A DNA stretch of 64,000 nt from Triatoma infestans (GCA_011037195.1 JAAEAF010002514.1:31776-95775); one strand, 5' to 3'. Counted from the stretch's first letter, positions 45,531-57,705 are shown. Translations and numbers: made by a program. Notes: generated by a model not told the origin, from the letters alone.

Positions 45531-46318
45531 TTTTTTTTTTGTGGAATGTTTTCATCACCCACTCATTTCTATTCAATGCCTCTAACTGCTACAAACTCCG
45601 ACCAAGAGGTGGTATCGCCCACTTTGGAGAATACACTAGTATATTTTTTCCCATGGCTTGTTACCAATCAGTATGAAGCTTGTTAGGATACAAAATGAAA
45701 ATATTATTGTCAAATATATCCTTGTCAGAAAATAATATTAGTTCATTATTTTGTTCATTCACACTGGTCAATGGCTATCTTGGACGCCTACACAAACCTA
45801 CATGAGTTCTCTCCAATGGTATAATCCCAGATAACTCTGAGGCAATTATTTCTATTTTATATATGAGAAGAGCAAGAGCATGTTCGTACGAATATGATCA
45901 TAGACATAGTTAAGAAAGAAGAAACAAGAATGAAGTGAAGGTCAAGATGAACATGTGGACAATAGTGAATACAAATGGAGAATATCTGACGGGAAAATGA
46001 AAGTAGCTTGAATCGTACATTAATATTGAAAAAGCAATTTCGATAAAAGCTTTCAAGAAGAAAATTGTGAAAGTTTCAATAAATGGGACTTTACTATTGA
46101 CAGAATCTGTAAGACCAAAATCTTACTTATGATTTCGGTTCCCTTAAACCTAAAATTGAATTGTGCTGGTACCGCTATATGCTGAAATCATCACAGATTC
46201 TTAAGACGCCAATTCATTTTAGTGACTTACAATTCTTCATTCACAACATATTTATATCAATAACCAAAGAAATCATAGCTGAATTATTCTCTGCGAAATT
46301 AATAATAATAAAAAAAAA
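45531..46318. other. no gene seen
   Basis: AT-rich spacer; an A-run at 46311-46327 precedes a CR end. Nothing else recognised. Confidence 0.5.
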
Positions 46319-46370
46319 AAAAAAAAATCTAGCGTGAAACACTCACACGGCTTTCTCTGCCTCCAATTCT
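46319..46370 (-). repeat. CR family terminal fragment
   Basis: ATCTAGCGTGAAACACTCAC and GGCTTTCTCTGCCTCCA are the tail end of a minus CR copy. It stops after about 45 bp, next to SINE sequence. Confidence 0.65.
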
Positions 46371-46389
46371 TTTACTTGTAGATGTAGAT

Positions 46390-46580
46390 TGTCGGTGGGG
46401 ATTATTACACTGCGCCCTGAATGATCTATTGTGCCCTTCCCGGTGCCTTCTCAGTCTCAGCAGTGTGCTCTTGCTACAGACAACACTGCCCATCCCGGAC
46501 AGTGAGTTGTAGAAGAGGCTTCTAGGAAGAGAAAATTTAAGGGCAGCAAGGGCGTTGCTAGTTCAGTGCGCCAATTAACT
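46390..46580 (-). repeat. SINE copy related to 17.95-18.2 kb
   Basis: The body aligns block by block with the first SINE: GTGCCTTCTCAGTCTCAGCA, TTGCTACAGACAACACTGCC, GGCTTCTAGGAAGAGAAAAT and TTAAGGGCAGCAAGGGCGTT. The tRNA head is diverged or lost near 46575, and no clear poly(A) is seen at the other end. Confidence 0.62.
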
Positions 46581-46858
46581 AGGGATGGAGACCGTAGTTT
46601 GTGTAATGTGTTTGACCTTACTTGTAAAGAGTAGAGTGTATGAAGTATAAGTGTACTGTGTAACTGTTCTGATGAAGTGCATGGTGAACTGAGCTGTGGT
46701 AACCCGTGGAGGCGCTATTTCCCAAGTAACTGTATGCAACAGATACCTCTTGCGGGCTAATACTTATAAATGACAAATTTTCTACGTACATTATAATTTG
46801 TACTGAATGTTTAAATGTGTTCAGTGGGAGAATATATACTTTATAAAACGCCTTTTTT

Positions 46859-46983
46859 ACTTTCTCTTACTCCTAGTAAGAGGAAGTATTGTAATCGTGT
46901 CAAATTTTCGATATCGAGTTTTCACCGGAAATATCCGTTGTGAAGTCCCCTGAGTCCAAAAAATTGGTTTATAGCAAATAGTG

Positions 46984-47014
<31 letters not shown>

Positions 47015-47853
47015 GAACAGCATAGCTCAAAAACGAAAAACCGTAGAAAATTAAAACTTGATATTCTCCGTTTACATATCACCACGCGATCTTGACAGTA
47101 CGTTATCTGTCAAAATTCCTCAACCGGAAGTACCACTTTACTAGTTACTTTTTTGCGTTTTTCTCAAAAACGGCTCCGATGATTTTCTTCAAACTTGGAA
47201 TATCAACTACAGATTCATACAACTTTTATTCGAAACATGCTCTGGAAAAATTCATTTAAGGGGGTAGTTTTGGGAGTGAGATGGGGTTAAGTTTTTATTT
47301 AAAGTGCTATTTCACTTTATTAGACAATTCTGCCATCTAAATAATGTTAATTAGAATTGAATATGTTGTTGAAATTCCAAGTTTGAAGAAAATCGGATAG
47401 CCGGAAGTGCGTTTACTTTACCACTTTACTAAATGTTTTTTTCTTCACTTTTTCGCGATTTTCTCAACAAAAAAAAATGGCTCATACGATTTTCTTGAAA
47501 CGTCTTGTATAAACTAAACATACAAAGATCTACAACTTTTATTTACAACATTTCTCTGGAAAAAAATCATTTAAGGGCACTTTTAGGGGAGGGGTTGGGG
47601 TTGTTTTTCTCTAAAGTGCTATCATACTTAATTATACAATTCTATCATCCAAATAACTTAATTAGAAATGAATAGATGGCCAAAATTTCGAATTTCAAGA
47701 AAATTAGTAAACCGGAAGTGCGCTTTTACTGAACAGTCTTTTTTTTCAGTTTTCGATAAATTTCATTAAATTTGGTGCACAAAATATAAAATTTGTGAAT
47801 TATAATTTTGAGAATTGGAGTAAGAGAAAGTTGAGTGAGTGTTCCACACTAGA
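46859..47853 (+). repeat. CR family copy, full length
   Basis: Head ACTTTCTCTTACTCCTAGTA AGAGGAAGT, (GT)n at 46981-47006, GTACGTTATCTGTCAAAATT, CAACCGGAAGTACCACTTTA, two modules and a partial third. It ends GAATTGGAGTAAGAGAAAGT and CACACTAGA plus a T-run. Confidence 0.87.
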
Positions 47854-47859
47854 TTTTTT

Positions 47860-48952
47860 ATAGAGGAAAGCATAACCACGACCTCCATACCAAAACCAGC
47901 TTTATAAAAAACTTCCTTGGATAATGTTTGTAACAAAAGTGATAAGTCTCTGAATGTATAGTAAGTATAAAAAAGTGAAAAGAAAAAAAAACAAGTAAAA
48001 CGTAGTTCTGGTCAATAGTTTTTTTTTTTCAAACTCGGAATGTTGGTTGAAAAATGTTAGTTCCGGGTACCTGGGCCTGGGACGTAACGCAGGTAGCGAA
48101 CGGCTAGGCCAGCCACGAATAAGGAATTATCCAAATAAGTGGTCCCGGACTATGAGGCAGCAGTGGATGAGGGCGTGGTGGGACTTCCTGTGGCGAAGTA
48201 GTCCTTGAAAATGCCGCATGTGCCTGACGATTTCACTGCGATATGGCGAGTAAGAGCCGTCATCAAATAAGCTCTGCCAACAAGGGGAGATAGGCCTCTG
48301 CAAGGCGTAGAAACGGCAGCCTATCTAGGGAATCCTCTCCCAAAAAAAAGGAACCAGGTCCTCCAGGGTTTCGGGGGTTGCACGGTGGGCCAGCTCTCCG
48401 CCTGCAGAAAAACCGTACTTGCAAAAAAAGGTCAAAAAGAATGTTGGTACCATATGTAGTTCATAATTAATATTAATTTAGATGAAGGAATCATATAATA
48501 TATTAAAATAGCACTTTAGAGGAAAAGATAACCCCGCCTGTACCCCTAAAAGTCCATTTTAAATGACTTTTCCTGGAGAAATTTATCAAATAATAACTTC
48601 CATGTATGATTGATATGCAAAGTTTATAATATCGTTAGAGCCGTGTTCAAGAAAATCACAAAAAAAAAACTAAAAAAAAATCCACTAGGTAAAGTTGTAC
48701 TTCCGGTTGAAGAATTTTACAAGTAACTTCCTGTCGGATCCTACTGTGATATCAAAATGAAATGTCAAGTTTAAACTTTCTGCGATATTTTTTCGATTTT
48801 CAGCTATGCTGTTGACCATACATACGCAGACCATTTTTAAAAATCATTTTTTCGGATCTCAGAGGACCTTGTATTTCTAGCATAAACTCGATATCGAAAA
48901 TTTAACACGATCGCAATACTTCCCCTCCTACTAGGAGTAAGAAAGAGTAAGT
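47860..48952 (-). repeat. CR family copy split by a 391-bp insertion
   Basis: Minus copy lacking its first end. It begins inside a module (GAGGAAAGCATAACCACGAC) and is interrupted at 48048-48438. It continues through GTACTTCCGGTTGAAGAATT, GATCCTACTGTGATATCAAA and CAGCTATGCTGTTGACCATA, and ends CTACTAGGAGTAAGAAAGAG TAAGT. It lies tail-to-tail with the copy at 46859-47853. Confidence 0.8.
48048..48438 (+). mobile_element. GC-rich retroposon-like insertion with 10-bp target duplication
   Basis: 391 bp, much richer in GC than its surroundings, inserted in a CR copy. GAATGTTGGT is duplicated on both sides (48038-48047 and 48439-48448). The right end is A-rich (GCAAAAAAAGGTCAAAAA). Text such as CCAGGTCCTCCAGGGTTTCG and CAGAAAAACCGTACTTGC resembles the untranslated leader of insect endonuclease-reverse transcriptase LINEs as I remember them. 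No open frame. Probably a non-autonomous element or LINE leader; the class is inferred. Confidence 0.62.
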
Positions 48953-49925
48953 AAAAATAGCGGGCCGCACATGAAATTTACTAAATATTTTCATAACCTA
49001 TATTGTCAATCTGTTTGAAGTTTGTTATTTTCTTAGAATATTTCGTTTATCCCATTGCTAAAAAATAATGGAAAAATAACAGACGGTATTTCTTGTAAGA
49101 GATAAAATTCAATTTTGGAAAACTAGCCAAATAGTAAAATACAATATTGTTTACAAAATTTAAGTTAAAAAAAAAAATAGAGCGCACCGCACATTACGCC
49201 CAATCGTGTGCGCATACACATGCAAAAGATTAAAGTAAGCGGTACAAGTTTTTTAAGTCTAAAAAGGAAATAATAATAATAATGTGTCACATAAACCGCA
49301 AATGCATATGCACAAACACTCGCGTGCAAAGTTTATGAATACTGAAAAAAGTACTGCGGCAAGAGGGGACAGAGCCTCCCTTTAAGACCCTGGAAAACAA
49401 GCTTTACAGGGGTTAGTGGGTACAGAAGAGCAGAATATACAAAGAGGCTATGGGCTGGGAGGAAATGATAAAAGTATAATTAAAATACAAGGAGGGTAAG
49501 AAGAGGGTAAGCAGGCTTTAGGTTGGAAGAAGTAAGAACATTAGGACCAAGCCCAGTGGGACAGAGTATATGTTAGTCACAGAAAAGTAAGGCAAAGTAG
49601 GGCATAGCCAGTGGGGCAGAGCCTCCTTTTATATCCTAGGAAAGATAGGATATGTAGTGGAAAAACGAAATGGAAAAATAATAGTTTTGGAAAATAGTTT
49701 AGTAAAATAATTTTGTGAAAATTAACTAGTTCAAATAGTGTATTTTAGTGATGGGGATAGAGCCACGTACTACAATCTAGGTCAATGCAAACCAAGAGAG
49801 AAAGGGCAAGAAACAGTTAGGGTAAAACAATAAAACTCCCTCCAGACATACCAGCATTATTTGAAAGGATTTGAACTATGAAGAGAAGAGATTCCATCAA
49901 GAATAGTCTAAAACAGACATTCAAG
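48953..49925. other. no gene seen; purine-rich stretch
   Basis: 49340-49640 is purine-rich with imperfect repeats of AGTGGGGCAGAGCCTCC (near 49608 and, varied, near 49363 and 49553). It may be the interior of the LTR element whose LTR follows, but nothing codes. Confidence 0.4.
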
Positions 49926-50400
49926 CAGAACACTTGTTTTTCGCTCTCTTAGAATCAGTGGCAGTTTAAGTTATAACATAAGAGTTTATTCCAACTAATT
50001 GCAGTAAATTAATAAGCATATTGCTGTGTTATTGAATAGCATTTAAATATCTTTAAAGAATATATTTAATTATCAGATGATTTTCTTTGTTGGGCGTTAG
50101 TTGTAAGATGAAAACAAGAATTTGTTGGCTTATCGACTAATTCAAGGTAAAAAACAAAAAAAAGTAATTTTGTTTTTTTTTACCTTGATTTGGTCGATAA
50201 GCCAACAAATTCTTGTTTTCATCGAATATATTTAATTTAATCTACCAGTGTTTTCTTAATTATTCTTATTACTTCTCTCTCTTAAAACTTACAAACACAA
50301 GCCCTTTTACTAAGCCGCTCGTGCTACACCAACTACTACCACAAACACACCAACTCAACACACCAAATACATTTCAGATAATTAAAAGAGAAGGAGAGAA
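49926..50400 (+). repeat. LTR of the gypsy-like element (copy 2), interrupted
   Basis: The inverse of 1797-2074 by sequence: GAGTTTATTCCAACTAA, TTATTGAATAGCATTTAAAT, TCTTTAAAGAATATATTTAA, then an insertion, then TTTAATCTACCAGTGTTTTC, TTAATTATTCTTATTACTTC and AAGCCCTTTTACTAAGCCGC. The insertion (about 50072-50223) carries the foldback described separately. No gag is recognisable downstream. Boundaries are approximate. Confidence 0.7.
50107..50223. repeat. 117-bp foldback (inverted repeat) inside the LTR
   Basis: Arms 50107-50137 (GATGAAAACAAGAATTTGTT GGCTTATCGAC) and 50193-50223 are perfect 31-bp inverted copies. Imperfect pairing continues inward (TCAAGGTAAAAAA on each side), leaving a short A/T-rich loop. 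GAATATATTTAATT of the LTR occurs on both sides (50058-50071 and 50224-50237). It may be a MITE or an inverted-duplication product; no known TIR is recognised. Confidence 0.85.
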
Positions 50401-50413
50401 AAAAAAATGAAGA

Positions 50414-50452
50414 GGGGCTATGGGGACTATGGGGGACAAGGGGACTATGGGG
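50414..50452 (+). other. potential G-quadruplex motif
   Basis: Five runs of four or five G (50414-50417, 50422-50425, 50431-50435, 50440-50443 and 50449-50452) are separated by 4-5 nt (CTAT, ACTAT, ACAA, ACTAT). This satisfies the usual G4 rule with loops under 7 nt. It lies just downstream of the LTR copy. Confidence 0.75.
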
Positions 50453-51752
50453 CTGGAATAATCAAATAATTCTTGACTATTAGAACCAATATTTAATTAA
50501 TTAAAGAGCATGCGTCAATTGTTGTTTAGTATAATTACTAATGAAATAAAGTAAATAATCGTAAGATAGTATAAATAAATTATTGCAAAACCATTAAATT
50601 ATAAAATCATATTATCTGATATTCACGTAGGTAGGTTATCTGATAATCACATATGCTATAGTACATTCATAACCATATTCTCTGACATTCGTTTATGTAC
50701 CCACAAACATGTTTTTTTTTTTAATAATGCGTGTTTATGTGTTGGATGGCTGTTTGGCTGTTGTGTTTTTATCAGTTTTGATCATGGGAAAATGATATTG
50801 AATAAGGGTTTCCTCGAAAATTTTGTTTTTTCATTTATTAAGTTTTGTATTGAAGGTTTATTTTCTTTTGCATATTTTGAGTTGCTCTGCGGAACAAACT
50901 AATTAACAAAAAATAAAATAAGAATTCCTAAAATGAACGCAATTTTTTTTTTTTTTTTTAAAAAGGCTTTTAAATCAGATGAGCTGAATGAGGAAACAAA
51001 GGGTGGACATAAAAATTTTTCGAAGATCGTATATTGAAAGTGGTGTGTAAGGTTCGAACACTAAAGCAAAAATAGAGAGAGTACGAACACTTACATTTAA
51101 CTGCTTAAGTTAACATGTCTAGGGATAAGTATTCCATCTAACTTATTAATAATAAAAATTTTCCATTATTATTAATACTTTCGAATATCTTTTCAGTATG
51201 AAACGGGTAACATACTGAATATTAATCTGCAAAGCATATATCAATTGACTGCAGTTCTTGATCATTTGGCCGAAGTCATATACAAATATAGAAAATATAA
51301 GAGACTTATTACTGATCCTTGAGTGATTCCTATACTATCCTCTGCTAAAATAGTAGTTTATTTGTTTAATCTAAGATTCACATCATTTTAGGAAACTGTA
51401 CTATTTCTGGTGCAAACACAAATTCGATGACGACACCATCGCAATTCTTGTATTTTTTTTCTTCTAGATATGCTCTAATAATTTTATATTGCCCTAAAAA
51501 AGAAAAGAGCAAGAAAGCAAAGTTCAGCCAATGAAAATAGTTTGTGACAAAGCAGAGAGAGAATAAAAAAAACCTAAAGAGAAAATTTCAGAAAAGGTAC
51601 TTCGGGGCTTACATGGAGAAACTTGGTAGCATTTTTAGATGATTGACGAAAAGAGCAAACGATATACCCGCCAAGGAAATAATGGTACAATAGCCTGTGG
51701 GAAACATTCAGCAGGAGTGGCAGAGAAATAAAATTTTATAATACAAAAAAAA
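50453..51752. other. no gene seen
   Basis: 1.3 kb AT-rich, with T-runs near 50713-50722 and 50943-50959; nothing recognised. Confidence 0.5.
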
Positions 51753-52713
51753 TCTGGTGTGAAACACTCCCACAACTTTATCTTACTCTAGTTCTCAAAA
51801 TTATAATTGACAAATTTTATAGTTAGTCTTATTTAATTTAATAAAATTCGTCGAAAACTGAACAAACTGTTCAGTAAAAGCGCACTTCCGGTTTACTGAT
51901 TTTCTTGGAACTCGGAATTTTGGCCATCTGTTTATTTCTAATTAATTTGGTTTGGATGATAGAATTGTATAATCAAGTGTGATAACACTTTAGAAAAAAA
52001 CATAACCCCATTCCTCCCCTAAAAGTGCCCTTAAATGAATTTTTCCAGAGTAATGTTCTAAATAAAAGTTGTAGATCTTTGTATGCATAGTTTATATAAG
52101 AAATTTCAACATAATTGCCGGAGCAATTTTTGAGAAAATGGCGAAAAAGTAGAAAAATCATTTAGTAAAGTGGTAAAGTAAATGCATTTTCGGTCATCCG
52201 ATTCTTTTTTCAAACTCGGAATTTCAACAACATATTTAATTCTAATTAACATTATTTAGATGACAGAATTGTATAATAAACTGGAATAGCACTTAAGAGG
52301 TAACCGTAACCCCACCCCTTAAAAGTGCTCTTAAATGAATTTTCACGGAGAAATGTTTTAAATAAAAGTTGTAGCTCTTTGTATGTGTGGTTGATATAAC
52401 AAGTTTCCAGAAAATCGGAGCTATTTTTGCAAAAATCGCAAAAAAGTAAAAAAAAAAACTAGTAAATTAGTACTTCCGGTTTAGGAGTTTTGACAGATAA
52501 CCTACTGTCTGATCCCACGGTGATACCTAAATGGAATATAAAGTTAGAACTTTTATCCTGTTCACTTACACACACACACTCAGACACAGACCTTTTTCTA
52601 AAAACCACTTTTTTGGACTCACGGGACCTCAAAACGGATATTTTCAGTGAAAACTCGATATCGAAAATTTGACACGATTACAAAACTTCCTCTTACTAGG
52701 AGTAAGAGAAAGT
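51753..52713 (-). repeat. CR family copy, near full length
   Basis: Opens TCTGGTGTGAAACACTCCCA and ends CTCTTACTAGGAGTAAGAGA AAGT with an intact hairpin. Modules carry CTTCCGGTTTACTG, TTTTCGGTCATCCGATT and CTTCCGGTTTAGGAG. A short CA/CAGA tract is at 52565-52590. Confidence 0.86.
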
Positions 52714-53540
52714 AAAAGTCATTAATTGATCTTTATTTGATAAAAAGGAATAGATGGAACATCAAAAATAAAACAGATCATACAAACTAAAGTTTAATTT
52801 TAATAAAATGAGCAATTTGAATAGAATTAAAATTAAATTATGGACAGCCTATGTCAATTAATTTATTTTATTGTTTTAATGGTTTTGAGGGAAGATTTAA
52901 TTTCAATCATTTCTATTATAACTTTGTAAAACATTTGCATCAAGTAGGAAAATACAACGTATTATATCAATAATTTTTGGAAAAGTTTCAAAAGTAATCC
53001 AATCATACGATGAGGCTTTTAGTAATTCAAACAATCTTTCTCTAATTAGTAGATATCTGATTCGTCTGCTTATTCAGCTAGATTGAATAGAATAATTTAC
53101 ATAGTACAATTATTACCATATTTCCTCCAAACTGATCTAATTCAATACATACATAATTTACTTGTAATATTCTATTTGAGATAACTTCCCTTTTACCAAT
53201 CTAATTATGTGAAACTAGAAATGTATGAGATTGCCACAATCAATACTCAGTTAATTAATTGCCTATACTATTACCACCTAAATAAATTGTCTTTTTGTCT
53301 ACAATAATTGCAGTAATAGAACGATATATAAGTGTTTACCCACCAAACATTTTGACACGGTTTAGTTTCTAGACATTTTATAAGTTTCAAGAAAAATGAA
53401 TGGGGTAAAAATATATTAAATTTTGAATCGATATGTTTGTAAAATATTTTGCCATAAAACGGAAAATTAAGGTATGGAACTGAATAATAGTTTGTGAAAA
53501 CTGACATTTATGCCTTTAAGTACTTAATCTATCTTAATGG
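52714..53540. other. no gene seen
   Basis: AT-rich spacer. The open frame 53271-53507 (minus) has no recognised domain. Confidence 0.5.
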
Positions 53541-53725
53541 AGTTACAGCTCTTGGTGAGTCCTAGACTGCTCAGCAAGTCCTAGTCTGCTCCAGCTAGCT
53601 GCCTCTATTGATTGAAACTCCTCACAATTGCGAGTATTTAGGAGATTTCTCGCATTGTTGGGAACACCATCCAGCCAACTGAGTCTGGCCAAACCTTTCT
53701 CCTTCTAGGGTCTTCCTTGGCGCCT
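53541..53725 (-). pseudogene. RTE-like LINE C-terminal end
   Basis: The minus strand reads LARLSWLDGVPNNARNLLNT, then RNCEEFQSIEAASWSRLGLA and a final RTHQEL stop. It is preceded by a RQGRP-type basic motif with an in-frame stop. This is the C-terminus of insect endonuclease-reverse transcriptases (GRPR.RW.D.V..D....G..NW......R..WR.LL..A..H.GL). Only about 60 codons remain. Confidence 0.55.
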
Positions 53726-54402
53726 CATATTTTTCCTTTATAATCATGTGGCCCCAGTCTAACCATCAATCTGTTTACTCTAATCTTCCTCACTACATTT
53801 GCTTCTCCATACACTTTCTTTTACTATTCCTTGTACTTTCTGCTTCATAAAAATTACCTTCTTTCACTGGACTCAAGATTTTCCGGAGATTTCTCCTTTT
53901 AAAGAGTAGGAGGTTCCTTTTCATCTATATACCGAGGATGCTCGGTAAGCATAAAGAATGAACGTTTCGTTAAAACTAAATTAACTAACCCATCCCCCTG
54001 CAGATAAAGGACCTAAATTAACGAAACTAAGGATCGATCGCACTACCTCGGTGATATAGCCATCGCACTTATTTTTAAATACTTCCATGTTTATTTCCTG
54101 CAAAAAAACACATTCTTCGCCTTTATTGGGATAGAAAAAGTCCATAAAAAATGCTACTCGATGTTCTTCCTGCGGGTTTGTTGACTTTTGATCTTCTGTC
54201 ATGAGTTAGAAATGTTAAACACAATTCTTTTCCTTGCATCATCTTGCACATCCATATTATTCCAACTATGAAGGAGTTGGGAAAAAAAGGTCTGTGGCAC
54301 CTAAAGGTCAACGGAGATCCCAGATTGAAACTGGCTTGTGAAAAAGTGGCTAATACAAGATAACTTCGATTCTTATATGCTAGTGAAATTCATGGGCACA
54401 CT
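53726..54402. other. no gene seen
   Basis: The pyrimidine-rich strand to about 53920 could be further decayed LINE. Open frames 53981-54202 and 54123-54311 (minus) are not recognised. Confidence 0.4.
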
Positions 54403-55370
54403 ATTATTATTATTATTGTAGTTCGGGTGCCTAATGGCGCGGGATCTAAGCCTATGTGGCCTTTATCCCCCCGATACCCCCCTATCCCCTTAATAAATCT
54501 CCCCCATTAGCTTACCGGTTAATCTACAGTATCCCAAGATATTCCGAAACTCCAGCTCGCGCAGACAATCCTGCGAGAGTGATGCCCTCCCAAAAACACG
54601 AAACCAAGTTCCAGCGAAACGGGGACACTGACAAAGGTAGTGGTACACCGTTTCCCTGACTCCGTCGTCACAGTTCTGACAAATGGGACTAGACGTCCTC
54701 CCTATATTAAACAAGTGGCTGGACACCCAAGTGTGTCCAGTCACTATCCCTATCAGGGTCCTCAGACCCGTCCTACTAAGGGACAGGAGATACTCCGAAG
54801 TTCCCTGCCTACTTGTCTTTATTAATCTTTTGGCTTGGAGGCACTCCTGCGTATCCCCCCAGCGTTTCTCCAAAACTTTCGTCTCCCAAAGTCTAATCTG
54901 TTTGTCACGAAACGTCTTTGTGACAGCCAGGGCTGGTTCAGGACCGCAAAATGGTTGAGATGATCCCTCCCTAGCCAACTGGCCTGCCCTCTCATTCCCC
55001 TCTATTCCCGCGTGTCCGGGTATCCAATAGAGGCGCACCGTACCCCTCCGAGCTAAAGCATTGAGCTTCCTCCGACATTCTCCCACTAATTTCGAACTCC
55101 ACCAAGGCTTACTCAAAGCCCTTAGTGCGGCCTGGCTATCCGAGAAAATCCGCACTTCCTTGAACTCTCCCTGCCACTCCCCCACCAGGTGGCAGCATTC
55201 AATAATGCCCACCACCTCTGCCTGAAAGACCGTGGCCAACCCACCCAAGGCCACCGAACTCCCTCTGTCCAACTCCTGAAACCATGCTCCCGCCCCCGAC
55301 AGGCCAGTGCACACTATGTTATTCATGGAGGGCAACATGTGCAATGCTTTTATGTGCAAATAATTTCTCC
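54403..55370 (-). pseudogene. I-superfamily LINE tail with a 289-codon open frame
   Basis: The open frame 54490-55359 holds most of an RNase H domain: AEVVGIIECC (catalytic Glu), FSDSQAALRALSK (Asp), WIPGHAGIEGNERAGQLARE, in which the final Asp is Gly (Asp in the 44.0-kb relative). The first strand with TDGS is missing by 5' truncation. The finger at the C-terminal half is CQNCDDGVRETVYHYLCQC, complete. The tail is ATT repeats on the plus strand, that is (TAA)n, at 54404-54418. An uninterrupted frame suggests a recent insertion. Confidence 0.8.
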
Positions 55371-56684
55371 CATTTGCAAATAAAAGTGTGGCATGACTTT
55401 TTTATGGAGATCTTTGAATCGAAGATTTCTTTGGTATTTATATTAAGAAGATAGAGCCGGTTAAATATCTTTGGGGAATAAAGAAGAAAGCTTGTCTAGT
55501 GAAGAGTGTAGGTGGGACTGAGATATCTCCAAAATATTCTTGGAGTTAACTACGCTTTCACTCGATATACCTCCTCGAAAGGAAAAAAAATTAAAATATA
55601 TAAAAGTATTTCCACTTATAGAAAATGCGGCAAGAATTATTTTGGAACAAGCATTAAGCTCCTAGGAGATTACTAAGTTGGGAATTCTATCGCCGAAACT
55701 TGATTAGGTCTGTCTCTTGTCCCAGCCTGAGTTTACGAAAGATATTGATGTAAAAAAATGGAATCGGGGAACATATAACTCTATCCGCATACAATAAATT
55801 AATCAATACTGAACTCAATATTTACATCTTAATAGAAAAAAAGCATTAAGCAGAAAAAATAAAATATTTACAAGGCCTTGTATATTGTAATATGAATAAA
55901 TTTAAATGATAAATTGTTACATAATTGTTCCTAATATACATATGTATACTGTCAGAACATAAAGGCCTTTTTGTTATACCTTGTTAAACTTAGACAAAAT
56001 CAAGTTTAATAGTAGCAAAAATTAATCATGTTAATTAACATTTAGTTAACAACTGTTCACACAATGTGCTGAGCGTACAACAAAATGTGTTAATTTAGCG
56101 TGGAAAATGTTACACCAACTAAATTACCTTTCTAGTTCAAAATATCCACATAAGGGCAAAGTATGTTTAAAGCCATAGTGTCCACGTGCAACTACCCCAT
56201 AAAGTTTTGAATCCTTCCCTCCAGTCTGTCACCGTTTAAATTTCATTGAACATACACACATATACTCGAACGAATGTAACATATCAAAGTTACAAAGTGT
56301 TAATATCAAAATATCAAATGGAGAAATTCATGTTCGGAAACATGTTTACTAGGTTTATTAAAATACAGATTGCCGGAAAATTCAATGTTACAGTGTGACA
56401 TTCAAATGTACAAATGGATGTTGTTCTCAATAATTGTATAACTTAAAAGGGGACAAGTATCAATCTAGTCGAGAATTGGTTACATTGTAACCGTCCCGAA
56501 GAGCGGGCGCCAATAACATTGTGCCAACGCCACAAATTCCGCCCAACTATCTATAATCAAATTTTTTTTTTTTTTTTTTGAAAAATGTTTTAAATAAAAG
56601 TAATATGTTTATATCTGTGAGATAACGTCCAAGTTTAAAGGAAATCGTAATCGAGAAAATTCCCAAAAATTATAAAAAAAAAAA
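55371..56684. other. no gene seen; one short CR fragment
   Basis: AT-rich; 56577-56676 is a diverged minus CR fragment (AATGTTTTAAATAAAAGTAA, GAAATCGTAATCGAGAAAAT). A small GC-rich patch near 56490-56550 is unexplained. Confidence 0.5.
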
Positions 56685-57625
56685 TCTGGTGTGAAACACT
56701 CACACAACTTTCTCATATTCCTGTTTTCAAAATTATAATTGATAAATGTTATAGTTTGTGTACCAAATTTAACGAAATTCGTCGAAAACTGAAAAAAAAC
56801 TGTTCAGTAAAAGCGGACTTCCGGTTTACTAATTTTCTTAAAAAACTTAGAATTTTTGTTTGGATAATAGAATTGTATAATCAACTATATGATAGTACTT
56901 TAGAGGAAGCTGTAACCCTACACCTCCCATAAAAGTGCCCTTAAATGAATTTTCCCAAAGGAATATTTTAAATAAGAGTTGTAGATCTTTGCATGTTTAG
57001 TTTATACACTTAGTTTCAAGAAAATCGTCGGAGACATTTTTTTGAGAAAATCGAGAAAAACTGAAAAAAATCATTTAGTAAAGTGCTAAAATAAACACAC
57101 TTCCGGTTATCTGATTTTTTTTTCAAACTCGGAATTTCAACAACATATTTAATTCTAATTAACATTTTTTTGATGACAGAATTGTCTAATAAACTGAAAT
57201 AGCAGTTTAGATGAAAACCTAAATTTTCCCGGAGAAATATTTCAAATAGAAGTTGTAGCTCTTTGTATATATAGTTGATATACCAAGTTTGAAGGAAATC
57301 GTCGGATCCATTGTTGAGAAAATCGCAAAAACGTAAAAAACCAAAAACTAGTAAAGTGGTACTTCCGGTTGAGGAATTTTGACAGATAACGTACTGTCAG
57401 ATCCCAATGGTGATACCTAAACGTAATATTAAGTTTTAACTTTCTACGGTTTTTCATTTTTGAGCTATGCTGTTCACATATATACACACACACACACACC
57501 ATTTGCTATAAACCACTTCTTTGGACTCTGGGGACCTCAAAACGTATATTTCCGGTGAAAACTCGACAAATCGAAAATTTGATCGACAATTACAATACTT
57601 CCCTTTACTAGGAGTAAGAGAAAGT
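56685..57625 (-). repeat. CR family copy, near full length
   Basis: Opens TCTGGTGTGAAACACTCACA and ends CTTTACTAGGAGTAAGAGAA AGT. It contains three module remnants, CAGATCCCAATGGTGATACC, and a CA tract at 57483-57500. A further CR scrap follows at about 57635-57705. Confidence 0.86.
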
Positions 57626-57705
57626 AAAAAAACTGTTCTGTTAAGGTCACACTTCCGGTTAACCCAATTTTCTTCAAATATTGGAATTCTAGCAATGCTT
57701 CTAAT

